Positions 25,078-33,244 of a DNA stretch of 64,000 bases are shown piece after piece. Positions within the stretch are counted from its first letter, which is position 1. Every line of letters starts with the position of its first letter. The stretch comes from Paraflavitalea devenefica (GTDB lineage Bacteria > Bacteroidota > Bacteroidia > Chitinophagales > Chitinophagaceae). A program made the translations under genes and the position numbers. The notes under the pieces were generated by a model. That model made no database searches. It was not told where the DNA came from and was given only the letters and a program-made list of their open reading frames with translations. The stretch is taken from NCBI RefSeq assembly GCF_011759375.1, contig NZ_JAARML010000001.1, positions 1,178,001 through 1,242,000 of the forward strand, in the 5' to 3' direction.

Positions 25078-25738
25078 CCTGAAAGAGATATGGAAGGACC
25101 TGGATGAGAAGGACTTTTATCCTGCCCATAAAGCAGCGGGAGATGCTGTTGTGCACAGGCATGAAGAAGAGATTGCAGCTATTTTACGGAAACGATCCCA
25201 AAACCCGATTGCCAAGATCAAGCGTAACCTGGGATGGGAGCTGGCTGTGATTATTGTGTTGTATTCGGTTACGATGTGGTATTATATCACGGCCTGGCAT
25301 GGACAGTACTGGGAGATCGCTATTTTGCTGGGCATTATCGGTACTTCCTTTGTAGTGTATTATTTCCGCAAGAATAAGTTACTGAAGGAAATGCAGTTGG
25401 TGGATAGTGAGGTGAAACTGAACCTGGAGAAGCGGCTGCATACCCTGGAGAAATATGTACGTTTTTATTTTGTTTCCGGCACGGTGCTTACCCCTGCCGC
25501 CTATTTTGTAGCAGGTCTTATCGTTTTCTTCAAGACACCTCCCCGCGCTACTGATGATAAGATGCCTCCTATGTTTACGCATGTTACCGGCCAGGATTAT
25601 TTTGTATTGTTTACTGTTTGCGGTGTGGCGCTGGCCATAGGGAGTTATTTTTTAAATATCTGGTATGTGAACCGGTTATATGGCAGGCATATTAATAAGC
25701 TGAAGAATTTGCTGAACCAAATGGAAGAAGGGGAGTAA
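25064..25738 (+). CDS. Membrane protein coupled to ECF sigma factor (anti-sigma candidate)
   Basis: A 224-residue protein with a cytoplasmic-type N-terminus of about 60 residues (MDLDNLKEIWKDLDEKDF), two membrane helices around 63-100 (ELAVIIVLYSVTMWYYI, WEIAILLGIIGTSFVVYY), an amphipathic segment and two more helices around 135-155 and 180-200. Overlap with the sigma factor gene and an N-terminal soluble domain suggest it holds or senses for the sigma factor. It lacks the zinc HxxxCxxC motif of classical anti-sigma domains, so the role is inference from location. Confidence 0.65.
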   Translation: MDLDNLKEIWKDLDEKDFYPAHKAAGDAVVHRHEEEIAAILRKRSQNPIAKIKRNLGWELAVIIVLYSVTMWYYITAWHGQYWEIAILLGIIGTSFVVYYFRKNKLLKEMQLVDSEVKLNLEKRLHTLEKYVRFYFVSGTVLTPAAYFVAGLIVFFKTPPRATDDKMPPMFTHVTGQDYFVLFTVCGVALAIGSYFLNIWYVNRLYGRHINKLKNLLNQMEEGE

Positions 25739-25804
25739 GTTAAAAAAGTATTGCTTTCCCGGCGACGTGTTATTTTTTAGTAATTTGAGCATCTTAATTT
25801 TTAT

Positions 25805-26680
25805 ATGATGCCTGCTACCCGTCGCGATTTTATCAAACAATCCTCTCTGCTTGCTGCCGGCTTTTTCCTGGATAAAGAAGACCTCTTTAAGAAGAAGAAA
25901 CCTGTTGGCGTACAATTGTACACGCTCCGTAATGAGATTGCCAAAGATGCCAGGGGCACCCTTGAAAAGGTAGCTCAACTGGGCTATAAGCAGGTAGAAA
26001 CATTTGGTTATGGCAACCGCAAGTGGTTCAACCTCTCTCCCACTGAATTATCCGCTGTTTTAAAAAATAATGGCCTTAGCTCACCGAGCGGCCACACTTA
26101 TCCCGGCAGCTTTTTCCTGAAAGATGGCTGGGAAGATGAGTGGAAAAGAGCTGTAGAAGACGCCAAAGCGCTTGGCCAGGAGTTTATTACTATCCCCTGG
26201 CTGGAAGAATCGTACCGCAATAGCGCTGATAATTATAAGAAGATTGCCGCAGGCCTGAATAAGGCCGGCGAGATTGCCCAGGCCGGCAAGATGAAGGTGG
26301 CCTATCACAATCATGATTTTGAGTTTGCTGCCCTGGATGGCCAGTCGGGTTTTGATATCCTTACCAAGGATACAGATCCCAAGCTGGTGTATTTTGAACT
26401 GGACCTGTATTGGGCGGTGAAGGCAGGGCATGACCCGGTAAAGTTGTTTGCACAACACCCCGGCCGCATTTGTATGTGGCATGTGAAGGATATGGATAAT
26501 ACACCCAAGCAATTCTTTACAGAAGTGGGCAGTGGTGTGATTGATTTTAAGTCTATTTTCAAGCAAGCGAAGCTGAGCGGCATGAAGTATTTTTTTGTGG
26601 AGCAGGACGTATGCCCCGGTTCACCGTTTGACAGCATTGCGAAGAGCATTGCTTATTTGAATGGTAATGTACTGAAGTAA
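25805..26680 (+). CDS. Sugar phosphate isomerase/epimerase family TIM barrel, Tat-exported
   Basis: A 291-residue protein of the AP-endonuclease-2-like TIM barrel family. The N-terminus TRRDFIKQSSLLAAGFFL is a Tat-type signal (RR followed by F), so it is exported folded. The barrel has GVQLYTLRNEI, YHNHDFEF (about 165-172), FELDLYWAVKAGHDP and MWHVKDMD, giving Glu, Asp, His and Glu metal ligands. Family members act on ketosugars, inositols and sugar isomers. It is followed 30 bases later by a Gfo/Idh/MocA gene and opens the sugar cluster. A paralogue with the same blocks is at 39859. Confidence 0.85.
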   Translation: MMPATRRDFIKQSSLLAAGFFLDKEDLFKKKKPVGVQLYTLRNEIAKDARGTLEKVAQLGYKQVETFGYGNRKWFNLSPTELSAVLKNNGLSSPSGHTYPGSFFLKDGWEDEWKRAVEDAKALGQEFITIPWLEESYRNSADNYKKIAAGLNKAGEIAQAGKMKVAYHNHDFEFAALDGQSGFDILTKDTDPKLVYFELDLYWAVKAGHDPVKLFAQHPGRICMWHVKDMDNTPKQFFTEVGSGVIDFKSIFKQAKLSGMKYFFVEQDVCPGSPFDSIAKSIAYLNGNVLK

Positions 26681-26710
26681 ACCTCCCTTTTTTTATAAAA
26701 ACCAACGATT

Positions 26711-28042
26711 ATGAGCCATCGCAGAAAGTTTCTGCAGCAAACAGCCGCCCTGGTTACGGGGGCCACTGTATTATCTTCTTTTGACAACCGGACGTTTTCC
26801 ATTTTCCGCCATCGTATTTCACCAGCCGACCAGGTTAATATAGGCGCCATTGGTATTAATGGCATGGGCTGGGCCAATGTGAATGCCGCCTTAAAGGTGC
26901 CGGGCGTAAACCTGGTAGCGATCTGTGATGTAGACAAGAACGTACTGGACAAACGCAAGGCAGATCTGGCCAAGATGAATGTGGATGCTTCCAAGGTGAG
27001 CGTATATACCGATTACCGTAAGCTGCTGGAACAAAAAGACATTGATGTGGTGATTATCGGCACACCCGACCACTGGCATGCCCTGCAGATGATACATGCC
27101 TGTGAAGCCGGTAAGGATGTGTATGTAGAAAAGCCGGTAGGCAATTCTATTGTGGAATGCAGAACGATGGTTGCCGCCCAGCAGCGCTATAATAAGGTGG
27201 TGCAGGCCGGTCAATGGCAACGCAGCCAGCAACATTTCCGGGATGCTGTTGATTTTGTACATAGCGGTCAGCTTGGTAATATCCGCACCACGAAGGTTTG
27301 GTGCTACCAGGGATGGATGCGCCCCGAGCCTGTACGCCCCGACAGTGAACCACCGGCCGGCGTAGATTATGCCGCCTGGCTGGGACCTGCTCCCAAAAGA
27401 CCTTTTAATGCCAGCCGCTTTCATTTTCATTTCCGTTGGTTCTGGGATTATGCAGGCGGCCTGATGACCGACTGGGGCGTGCATTTGCTGGATTATGCAT
27501 TACTGGGTATGAAGGCCGAAACGCCCAAAACGATTGCTGCATTGGGCGGTAAGTTTGCCTACCCTGACCTGTACCAGGAGACGCCTGATACACTGACTAC
27601 TTTGTATGAGTTTGACGGCTTTAACCTGGTATGGGATTCAGCGATGGGTATTGATAACGGTTCTTATGGCCGTAATCACGGCATTGCTTTTATTGGTAAT
27701 AATGGTACGCTGGTACTGGACCGTGGCGGATGGGAAGTGATCGAAGAAAAGCAAAGCAAGAATAAGGTATCCAAACCACTGGTGAAATCTTCCGATAATG
27801 GCTTAAATAAACATTTTGAGAATTTCCTGGCCGTGGTGAAGTCGCGCAAGATGGAAGACCTGCACTGCTCTATCCAGGCAGGCTCGCATGTAGCTACGGT
27901 GGCGCAAATGGGTAATATTGCCTTCCGCACCGGACAGAAGCTGAGCTGGGATAAGGCGAAGGGTGAGTTTACAGATGGGAAGGTGAATAAGAGTTACCTG
28001 GTGAAGGAGTATCAGAATGGGTATAAGTTGCCGAAGGTGTAA
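26711..28042 (+). CDS. Gfo/Idh/MocA oxidoreductase, Tat-exported
   Basis: A 443-residue NAD(P)-dependent sugar dehydrogenase-like protein. MSHRRKFLQQTAALVTGATV is a Tat-type signal. The Rossmann fold follows (INIGAIGINGMG-like at about 40-55), with the family motif VEKPV near 138-142 and DWGVHLLDYALLG near 257-270. Tat export with a tightly bound cofactor is known for glycosidase-like relatives. It is cotranscribed with the TIM barrel before it and ends against the convergent DUF1080 gene. A redox step on keto-sugars is inferred from the cluster. Confidence 0.9.
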   Translation: MSHRRKFLQQTAALVTGATVLSSFDNRTFSIFRHRISPADQVNIGAIGINGMGWANVNAALKVPGVNLVAICDVDKNVLDKRKADLAKMNVDASKVSVYTDYRKLLEQKDIDVVIIGTPDHWHALQMIHACEAGKDVYVEKPVGNSIVECRTMVAAQQRYNKVVQAGQWQRSQQHFRDAVDFVHSGQLGNIRTTKVWCYQGWMRPEPVRPDSEPPAGVDYAAWLGPAPKRPFNASRFHFHFRWFWDYAGGLMTDWGVHLLDYALLGMKAETPKTIAALGGKFAYPDLYQETPDTLTTLYEFDGFNLVWDSAMGIDNGSYGRNHGIAFIGNNGTLVLDRGGWEVIEEKQSKNKVSKPLVKSSDNGLNKHFENFLAVVKSRKMEDLHCSIQAGSHVATVAQMGNIAFRTGQKLSWDKAKGEFTDGKVNKSYLVKEYQNGYKLPKV

Positions 28043-28070
28043 GAGGCAACAAGCCGTCGCAGAGCAAAAC

Positions 28071-28111
28071 AAAAACGGTGAGCCGCCTTTGAAAGGCGAC
28101 CCACCGTTTTT
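28071..28111. terminator. Bidirectional terminator, GGTGAGCC hairpin family
   Basis: Hairpin arms CGGTGAGCCGCCTTT and AAAGGCGACCCACCG with five A before and five T after, between convergent genes ending at 28042 and 28114. The same hairpin with compensating changes is at 50251-50292. Confidence 0.85.
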
Positions 28112-28113
28112 GT

Positions 28114-28902
28114 TTATTTCAGTCTTCTGATTTTGATGTTGCGGTACCAGACGGGATCGCCGTGGTCCTGGAGAGCGATGCGGCCTGCTGTAAAGGCGCC
28201 AAAGGTGGGCCATTCTTTGAATTTACTGCGTGCGATCATTTTGCGCCAGTTGTCATCCCACATTTTGGTGGTCACTACTTTGCTGCCATTGAGGTAAAAT
28301 GTAAGGGTACTGTCCTGGGCGATGATCTCTGCTTCATTCCATTGGCCGGCAGGCCTTGCTATTTCCGGTGAGCTGCTGATGAGGTCATAAAGATCGCCGG
28401 CGCGGTGCTTGTTGATCTTTGCATCGGGATGGGCAGCATTGTCCAGCACCTGCATTTCGGGGCCGGTATGGAAGGTCCTTTCGATTTTCGGGTCTTCTTT
28501 CACGTAGAACATGATCCCACTATTGCCGGCAGAGTCTACTTTCCACTCAAGCTTCAGGTGGAAGTTGCTGTATTCCTCATTCGTCACCAGGTCGCCACCA
28601 CCCACTGTTTTATCATCCTTTTTCTGTGCGGGATCGAGGTGAAGCGCACCATCCACCGCTTTCCAGGCGGAGCCGTCGGACGTATTTTTAAAGACATGCC
28701 AGTTGCTTTTGGAAGTACCGTCAAAGAGTAACTGCCAGCCATTGGCCTGTTCGGTTACGGTTAAGCTATTGTTTTCAGGGGGCGTGGTGGGAGATGCCGC
28801 CATAGTATCTTTTTTAGTAGCGTCGGTTGAGGCTGATTGTTCGTTTGACTGGCAGGCACTAAAAATCAATGCCAGGAGAAATGCAACAGGCAGGAATCGC
28901 AT
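28114..28902 (-). CDS. 3-keto-disaccharide hydrolase family lipoprotein (DUF1080)
   Basis: A 262-residue lipoprotein. The start is at 28902 (MRFLPVAFLLALIFSAC, lipobox), not a longer upstream extension. The concanavalin-like PF06439 domain begins WQLLFDGTSKSNWHVF and continues with DLVTNEEYSNFHLKLEWKV, NSGIMFYVKED, GPEMQVLDN, HRAGDLYDLI and GRIALQDHGDPVWYRNIKI, which is standard for this family. Family knowledge: such proteins hydrolyse 3-keto-disaccharides or related 3-keto glycosides at the cell surface. It is one of two copies in the window; the other is 29320-30057. Confidence 0.9.
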   Translation of the reverse strand: MRFLPVAFLLALIFSACQSNEQSASTDATKKDTMAASPTTPPENNSLTVTEQANGWQLLFDGTSKSNWHVFKNTSDGSAWKAVDGALHLDPAQKKDDKTVGGGDLVTNEEYSNFHLKLEWKVDSAGNSGIMFYVKEDPKIERTFHTGPEMQVLDNAAHPDAKINKHRAGDLYDLISSSPEIARPAGQWNEAEIIAQDSTLTFYLNGSKVVTTKMWDDNWRKMIARSKFKEWPTFGAFTAGRIALQDHGDPVWYRNIKIRRLK

Positions 28903-29092
28903 AAATGTGATTTTTTTGTGTGCTGAAGATACATGATTGCGGATAATTTTTAATGGGTAAATGAAGTTAAACTGATATTTTGTCAGTATATTTAAGCATG
29001 AAAATTGGTCTATTATACCAATTGCGTTTCTTCCCTCTGTCTCCGAGTCCAGGAGCAACAACTCCCCTAACATCAACTCAAAAAAGTGGTCC

Positions 29093-29136
29093 GCTTAGCT
29101 TTGGTTTAGCTTAAGTTTAGCTTTCGTTTAGCTTTT
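29093..29136. repeat. 11-nt periodic repeat, four units (GTTTAGCTT)
   Basis: Four gapless 11-base units: GCTTAGCTTTG, GTTTAGCTTAA, GTTTAGCTTTC and GTTTAGCTTTT. It lies about 190 bases before the start of the 28902 lipoprotein gene. The same period, with a different unit, occurs at 6967-7021. Confidence 0.85.
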
Positions 29137-29257
29137 AGATACAGTATCTGGATAGTATCTATATTGTAAGCTGCCTTTATCCCGCCGCTTGCCCTATCTG
29201 ATCGATAGATTTTGGGGGCTACTTTTTCAGCCTTGTGCCAAAATAGCAGTTATTGAC

Positions 29258-29302
29258 AAAAAAGAGCGGCTGCTCCTGGTACGGGAACAGCCGCTCTTTT
29301 TT
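29258..29302 (-). terminator. Rho-independent terminator
   Basis: AGAGCGGCTG(C/T)TCC arms around a short loop, with six T on the minus-strand exit and six A on the other side. It lies 18 bases after the stop of the DUF1080 gene at 29320. Confidence 0.85.
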
Positions 29303-29319
29303 ATGCTTTGGGGGACCTC

Positions 29320-30057
29320 TTAGAGGGTCTTGATTTTTATGTTGCGGAAGAAAACTTTGTTGCCGTGATCCTGTAGAACAATGTGGCCTTTACGGAAGGC
29401 GCCAAAGTCGGGCGTGTTCTTGAATTTGCTCTGCGCCTTCATGGCTTCCCAGTTAGCATCCCACATGGTAGTGGATACAACATTGACCCCATTCTGGTAG
29501 AGGTCGAGTTTGCCTTTGTTGAGCACGATCTCCACCTGGTTCCATTCGCCAATGGGCTTTACGTTTTCGGGTTTTGCAGTTATAAAATCATAGAGGTCGC
29601 CGGCGCGGTGCTTGATGTTTTTGGCATCCGGGTGCTTGTCGTTGTCTATGATCTGCATTTCGGGGCCGGTAATGTATGCGTAACGGTATTTGGCGTCTTC
29701 GCGGGCCAGGAAGATGATGCCGCTATTGCCGCCTTCCGTAAGCTTCCATTCCAATTTGAGGTGAAAGTTCTCAAAAGAGTCGGTCGTGATGAGTTCACCG
29801 GAGCCTTCTCCTTTGGGGCCACGGGCAGCCGGATCATAGTAGAGGGCGCCTTCTTCCACTTTCCAGGCCGAACCATCGGTACGGTTGTTATAGATATGCC
29901 AGCCATTTTTAGAGGTACCATCAAAGAGCTGTTGCCAGCCGTCTTTTTTCTCTGCTTTAGAGAGGGTGTTGAGGGCTGGGGTGCCGGTGGTATTTTTAGA
30001 GGAGCTGCAGGCGATAGCGCCGGATATGGCGAGCAGTAAGCAAAACCGTTTGAGCAT
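29320..30057 (-). CDS. 3-keto-disaccharide hydrolase family lipoprotein (DUF1080), second copy
   Basis: A 245-residue PF06439-type lipoprotein (signal MLKRFCLLLAISGAIAC, start at 30057). It carries the same block order as the 28114 copy: WQQLFDGTSKNGWHIY, GELITTDSFENFHLKLEWKL, NSGIIFLARED, GPEMQIIDN, HRAGDLYDFI and IVLQDHGNKVFFRNIKI. The two copies are clearly paralogous but differ through most of their length. The gene has its own terminator. A cytochrome c and further sugar enzymes lie upstream on the same strand, supporting the 3-keto-glycoside context. Confidence 0.9.
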   Translation of the reverse strand: MLKRFCLLLAISGAIACSSSKNTTGTPALNTLSKAEKKDGWQQLFDGTSKNGWHIYNNRTDGSAWKVEEGALYYDPAARGPKGEGSGELITTDSFENFHLKLEWKLTEGGNSGIIFLAREDAKYRYAYITGPEMQIIDNDKHPDAKNIKHRAGDLYDFITAKPENVKPIGEWNQVEIVLNKGKLDLYQNGVNVVSTTMWDANWEAMKAQSKFKNTPDFGAFRKGHIVLQDHGNKVFFRNIKIKTL

Positions 30058-30170
30058 TGGAAAAAATTTGGATTGAAAGTACGGGAAAATTACGAATTGC
30101 GGATTAAAATAATGGGAGTGTTTGTTAAGAATTTGCTGCATTGGCACAAGTACGCCGGGCGCAGAGCTGG

Positions 30171-30229
30171 GCTGCATACTTTCCCGTAAAACGGGACAGG
30201 CTCCGCGGAGCGGGACAAGTCGCGCCAGC
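30171..30229. repeat. 59-nt intergenic repeat, copy A
   Basis: A 59-base element beginning GCTGCATACTTTCCCGTAA and ending GCGCCAGC. It is 56/59 identical to 37263-37321 by direct comparison. It contains two small inverted repeats (CCCGT/ACGGG and CTCCGC/GCGGAG). GGCACAAGTAC occurs 28 bases before it here and 18 bases before copy B. Confidence 0.85.
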
Positions 30230-30246
30230 ATAAGGTAGGTAAAGAG

Positions 30247-30296
30247 ACAGGTTTTGCGGTATGCGGGTGAGGGCACTGGCATACGGCAAAACCTGT
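30247..30296 (-). terminator. Terminator-like hairpin after cytochrome c gene
   Basis: ACAGGTTTTGC pairs with GCAAAACCTGT around an inner GTATGC/GCATAC pair. The T-run on the exit side is short, so intrinsic termination is likely but not certain. It lies 32 bases beyond the cytochrome stop. Confidence 0.55.
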
Positions 30297-30327
30297 GAAA
30301 ATGTATTGGCCTGGTGTTCTGTTATTT

Positions 30328-30702
30328 CTATTTCTTCAGCGAGAGGATGTATTTCACCATCTCTGTAGCGTCTTCTTTACTGATTGTAGGATGCGGTGTC
30401 ATGGCAACAGTGCCCCAAACACCTTGTCCGCCATTGATGACCTTATTTACCAGCGTATCAATGTTGGCTTGTGTGGCTTCATATTTAGCAGCTACATCTA
30501 TATAAGCAGGGCCGATGTTTTTTTCATTGATCCTGTGACAGGTAGTACAGTCACTGGCACCAATGAGCTCAAGACCTTTTTGGTTTTCAACAGCCAAGGC
30601 ATCTTTTTTCTCTTCCTTTTTTTCTTCAGCAGGCTTTTTTTCTTCTCCGCCGCAGGCTGCGATGGTGCCGGAGATCAAAAAAGCAATGATCAGCTTTTTC
30701 AT
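30328..30702 (-). CDS. c-type cytochrome, small monohaem
   Basis: A 124-residue exported protein starting MKKLIIAFLISGTIAAC (lipoprotein-type signal). After a Lys/Glu-rich linker comes a single CTTCH haem motif near residue 60, and TPHP at about 101-104 likely supplies the axial Met or nearby loop (VAMTPHPTI); the size is right for a cytochrome c551/c5-type domain. It lies between sugar-oxidation genes, so it is the probable electron acceptor for the GMC dehydrogenases of the cluster. That link is inference from neighbours. Confidence 0.9.
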   Translation of the reverse strand: MKKLIIAFLISGTIAACGGEEKKPAEEKKEEKKDALAVENQKGLELIGASDCTTCHRINEKNIGPAYIDVAAKYEATQANIDTLVNKVINGGQGVWGTVAMTPHPTISKEDATEMVKYILSLKK

Positions 30703-30759
30703 TATGCAACTAAATTTAGAATTATGACGATTAGATGACGCAAGCGGGCGCAATTTACT

Positions 30760-31812
30760 TTACAAACCCAATACTGAGCGATTAAATTTTTCATCGCTGC
30801 CGGTACCCGCAAAGTCATCAAATGCTTTTTCTGTTACCCGGATGATGTGGTCCTTGATGAAGGGCGCCCCTTCGGCAGCACCATCCTCCGGATGTTTGAT
30901 ACAGCATTCCCATTCCATGACAGCCCAGCCGGCATAATCATAGGCAGTGAGCTTGCTGAAAATGGATTTGAAGTCTACCTGTCCATCACCCAGGGAACGG
31001 AAACGTCCTGCCCGGTTGATCCAGGACTGGTAGCCACCATATACCCCCTGTTTGCCAGTGGGATTGAATTCGGCATCTTTTACATGGAACATGCGAATGC
31101 GTTCGTGGTAGTTATCAATGTATTCGAGGTAATCGAGGCATTGTAATACAAAGTGTGAAGGATCGTAGAGCAGGCAGGCCCTTGCATGGTTGTTGGTATG
31201 CTCCAGGAACATTTCATAGGAGATACCATCGTGGAGGTCCTCGCCGGGATGTATTTCATAGCAGAGGTCAACCCCGCAAGTATCAAAATGATTGAGGATC
31301 GGCAGCCAGCGGTTGGCCAGCTCTTTGAACCCTGTTTCCACGAGTCCGGCCGGACGTTGTGGCCAAGGGTAAACTGTAGGCCACAGGAGTGCACCGCTGA
31401 AGGTGGCATGTGCATTGAGTCCCAGGTTCTGTGAGGCTTTGGCAGCCCATTTCAGTTGCTGCACGGCCCATTCGGTCCTTGCTTTGGGATTGTTGCGCAC
31501 TGCTTCGGGTGCAAAGCCATCAAACAAGGTATCATAAGCAGGGTGCACAGCTATGAGCTGTCCCTGCAGGTGCGTAGACAGTTCAGTGATCTGCATGCCG
31601 GTTTCTTCAATGGTCCCTTTGTATTCATCGGCAAAGGTTTTGCTTTCGGCCACTTTTTGCAGGTCAATGCAGCGGCTGTCCCAGGTAGGGATCTGCACGC
31701 CGATGAAACCCAGTCCTTTTGCCCACTGGCAAATGGATTTGAGCGAATTGAAAGGCGGTTTATCGCCCATGAACTGGGCGAGGAAGATACCAGGTCCTTT
31801 GATTGTCTTCAT
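30760..31812 (-). CDS. Sugar phosphate isomerase/epimerase-like TIM barrel
   Basis: A 350-residue cytoplasmic TIM barrel starting MKTIKGPGIFLAQF; another ATG four codons upstream is possible. Motifs of the xylose-isomerase-like barrel are CYEIHPGEDLHDG (about 195-207), ARACLLYDPSHFVLQ (about 220-234), FHVKDAEF and WAVMEWECCIKHPE, which supply metal-binding Glu, Asp, His and Glu. It lies 12 bases after the stop of the Gfo/Idh/MocA gene and shares its transcript. It is likely an epimerase or isomerase in the keto-sugar route; the exact reaction is not known. Confidence 0.85.
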   Translation of the reverse strand: MKTIKGPGIFLAQFMGDKPPFNSLKSICQWAKGLGFIGVQIPTWDSRCIDLQKVAESKTFADEYKGTIEETGMQITELSTHLQGQLIAVHPAYDTLFDGFAPEAVRNNPKARTEWAVQQLKWAAKASQNLGLNAHATFSGALLWPTVYPWPQRPAGLVETGFKELANRWLPILNHFDTCGVDLCYEIHPGEDLHDGISYEMFLEHTNNHARACLLYDPSHFVLQCLDYLEYIDNYHERIRMFHVKDAEFNPTGKQGVYGGYQSWINRAGRFRSLGDGQVDFKSIFSKLTAYDYAGWAVMEWECCIKHPEDGAAEGAPFIKDHIIRVTEKAFDDFAGTGSDEKFNRSVLGL

Positions 31813-31824
31813 ATAGCTTAGCAA

Positions 31825-32991
31825 TTATACTTTAAATTCAGTCCATTTAGTGGTAGAAGCGCTGCTTTCTACGACGTTATCAATGAATGCCATGCCGCGG
31901 ATACCTTCTTCCACACGGGGGAAGTCGAGCATTTCTTTGGTAGCTTCTTTACCATCGATGCGGGCAGATAAGGTGAGTGCAAAGTTGCGGTAGATGTTGC
32001 CGAATGCTTCGAGATACCCTTCGGGGTGACCACCCGGCGTGCGGCAGTTGTGTGTGGCAAAGCTGGAGAGCCGGTCGGCGTAGTTACCGCCAGCGCGCAG
32101 TATCTGAGTAGGCTGATCCAACCATTTTACCAGCAGGGTATTGGGTTCATGTTGCGCCCATTCTATTCCTCCTTTTTCACCATAGATGCGGATCTTAAGA
32201 GCATTTTCTTCTCCTGCTGCTACCTGGGAAGCCATGAGCACACCGGCAGCGCCATTGTCGAATTTCAGGAGTACATTGCCATCATCATCCAATGCACGAC
32301 CCGGCACCATGACGTTGAGGTCGGCGCAGAGGTGCGTGATCTTCAAGCCGGAGATGTATTCTGCGAGGTGAGCAGCATGGGTGCCGATATCGCCCATGCA
32401 ACCACTCTTGCCTGATTTTTTGGGATCTGTTCTCCAGGCGGCCTGGGCATTGCCTTCGCGTTCGCTGAGTTTGCTTAACCAGCCCTGGGGATATTCCACC
32501 CATATTTTCCGGACCTTACCGAAAACACCCTCCTGCACCATGGCGCGCGCCTGTTTTACAAGCGGGTAGCCGGAATAGGTATGCGTGAGGGCGAGTATGA
32601 GACCTGTTTCGTCTACTTTCTTTTTTAGTTGTTTCGCTTCATCGAGTGTAAAGGTGATGGGCTTTTCGATGACTACGTGAAAGCCATGATCGAGCGCCAT
32701 CATAGCAGGTGCAAAGTGTGCGAAGTTGGGCGTAACAATGGTAATGAAATCAATGCGTTTGTCGGCAGGCAGCTGGCTTTCTTTTTTGATCATGTCCTCA
32801 TAATTGAGGTAGGTACGATCTTCGGGCAGGAATAAAGCTTTTCCGGACTCCACTGCAATGTCGGGATTGATGCTAAGCGCTCCTGCAGCGAGTTCTATGA
32901 GACCATCCATATTGGCTGCAATGCGGTGAATGGCACCGATGAAGGCGTCTTTTCCGCCACCTACCATTCCCATTCGTAATTTTCTGTTCAT
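31825..32991 (-). CDS. Gfo/Idh/MocA family oxidoreductase, cytoplasmic
   Basis: A 388-residue NAD(P)-dependent oxidoreductase. It opens KLRMGMVGGGKDAFIGAIHR (dinucleotide-binding glycines), has VIEKPITFTLDEAKQL near 115-130, YPQGWLSK and GDIGTHAAHLAEYI near 203-215. No signal peptide, unlike the Tat-exported paralogue at 26711. It is the first gene of a minus-strand operon with the TIM barrel and possibly the cytochrome behind it. It is divergent from the MFS transporter, with a perfect inverted repeat 80 bases before its start. Confidence 0.9.
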   Translation of the reverse strand: MNRKLRMGMVGGGKDAFIGAIHRIAANMDGLIELAAGALSINPDIAVESGKALFLPEDRTYLNYEDMIKKESQLPADKRIDFITIVTPNFAHFAPAMMALDHGFHVVIEKPITFTLDEAKQLKKKVDETGLILALTHTYSGYPLVKQARAMVQEGVFGKVRKIWVEYPQGWLSKLSEREGNAQAAWRTDPKKSGKSGCMGDIGTHAAHLAEYISGLKITHLCADLNVMVPGRALDDDGNVLLKFDNGAAGVLMASQVAAGEENALKIRIYGEKGGIEWAQHEPNTLLVKWLDQPTQILRAGGNYADRLSSFATHNCRTPGGHPEGYLEAFGNIYRNFALTLSARIDGKEATKEMLDFPRVEEGIRGMAFIDNVVESSASTTKWTEFKV

Positions 32992-33071
32992 GTAAAAATG
33001 ATTAGAAAGTATTATAAATTGTTAAAAGAAGAATCGGTTTTAAAAATAAAAAATTTACATTTACGACCGTA

Positions 33072-33090
33072 TATTGAATTTTATTCAATA
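33072..33090. promoter_or_regulatory. Operator-like perfect inverted repeat
   Basis: TATTGAAT and ATTCAATA arms around three T form a perfect 8-bp dyad between the divergent oxidoreductase (start 32991) and MFS transporter (start 33245) operons. The position fits a binding site controlling both directions. No regulator gene for it was found in the cluster. Confidence 0.5.
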
Positions 33091-33244
33091 ACCCGCAAAC
33101 GGGTGCTAAAGTTAAGCAGGAACTGATGAGTTTTGCAAATTAAATAGAAGTTGCGCGTGATAACGAACGAGCGTTTGCTTCGATAACAGCATGTACAATG
33201 TTTAATTGGGATCCTAACGATATTATAAATAAAACCTCCTTGCC

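Larger units (their letters stand above)
28903..29319. other. Intergenic region with 11-nt repeat and terminator
   Basis: 417 bases between two same-direction DUF1080 genes. They contain an 11-nt periodic repeat at 29093-29136 and the terminator of the upstream copy (29258-29302), so the two copies are separately transcribed. No further gene is seen. Confidence 0.6.

Noticed and set aside
29383..30039. 218-codon open frame antisense to the second DUF1080 gene
   Set aside because: It is the reverse-strand shadow of a well-supported lipoprotein gene and has no domain of its own.
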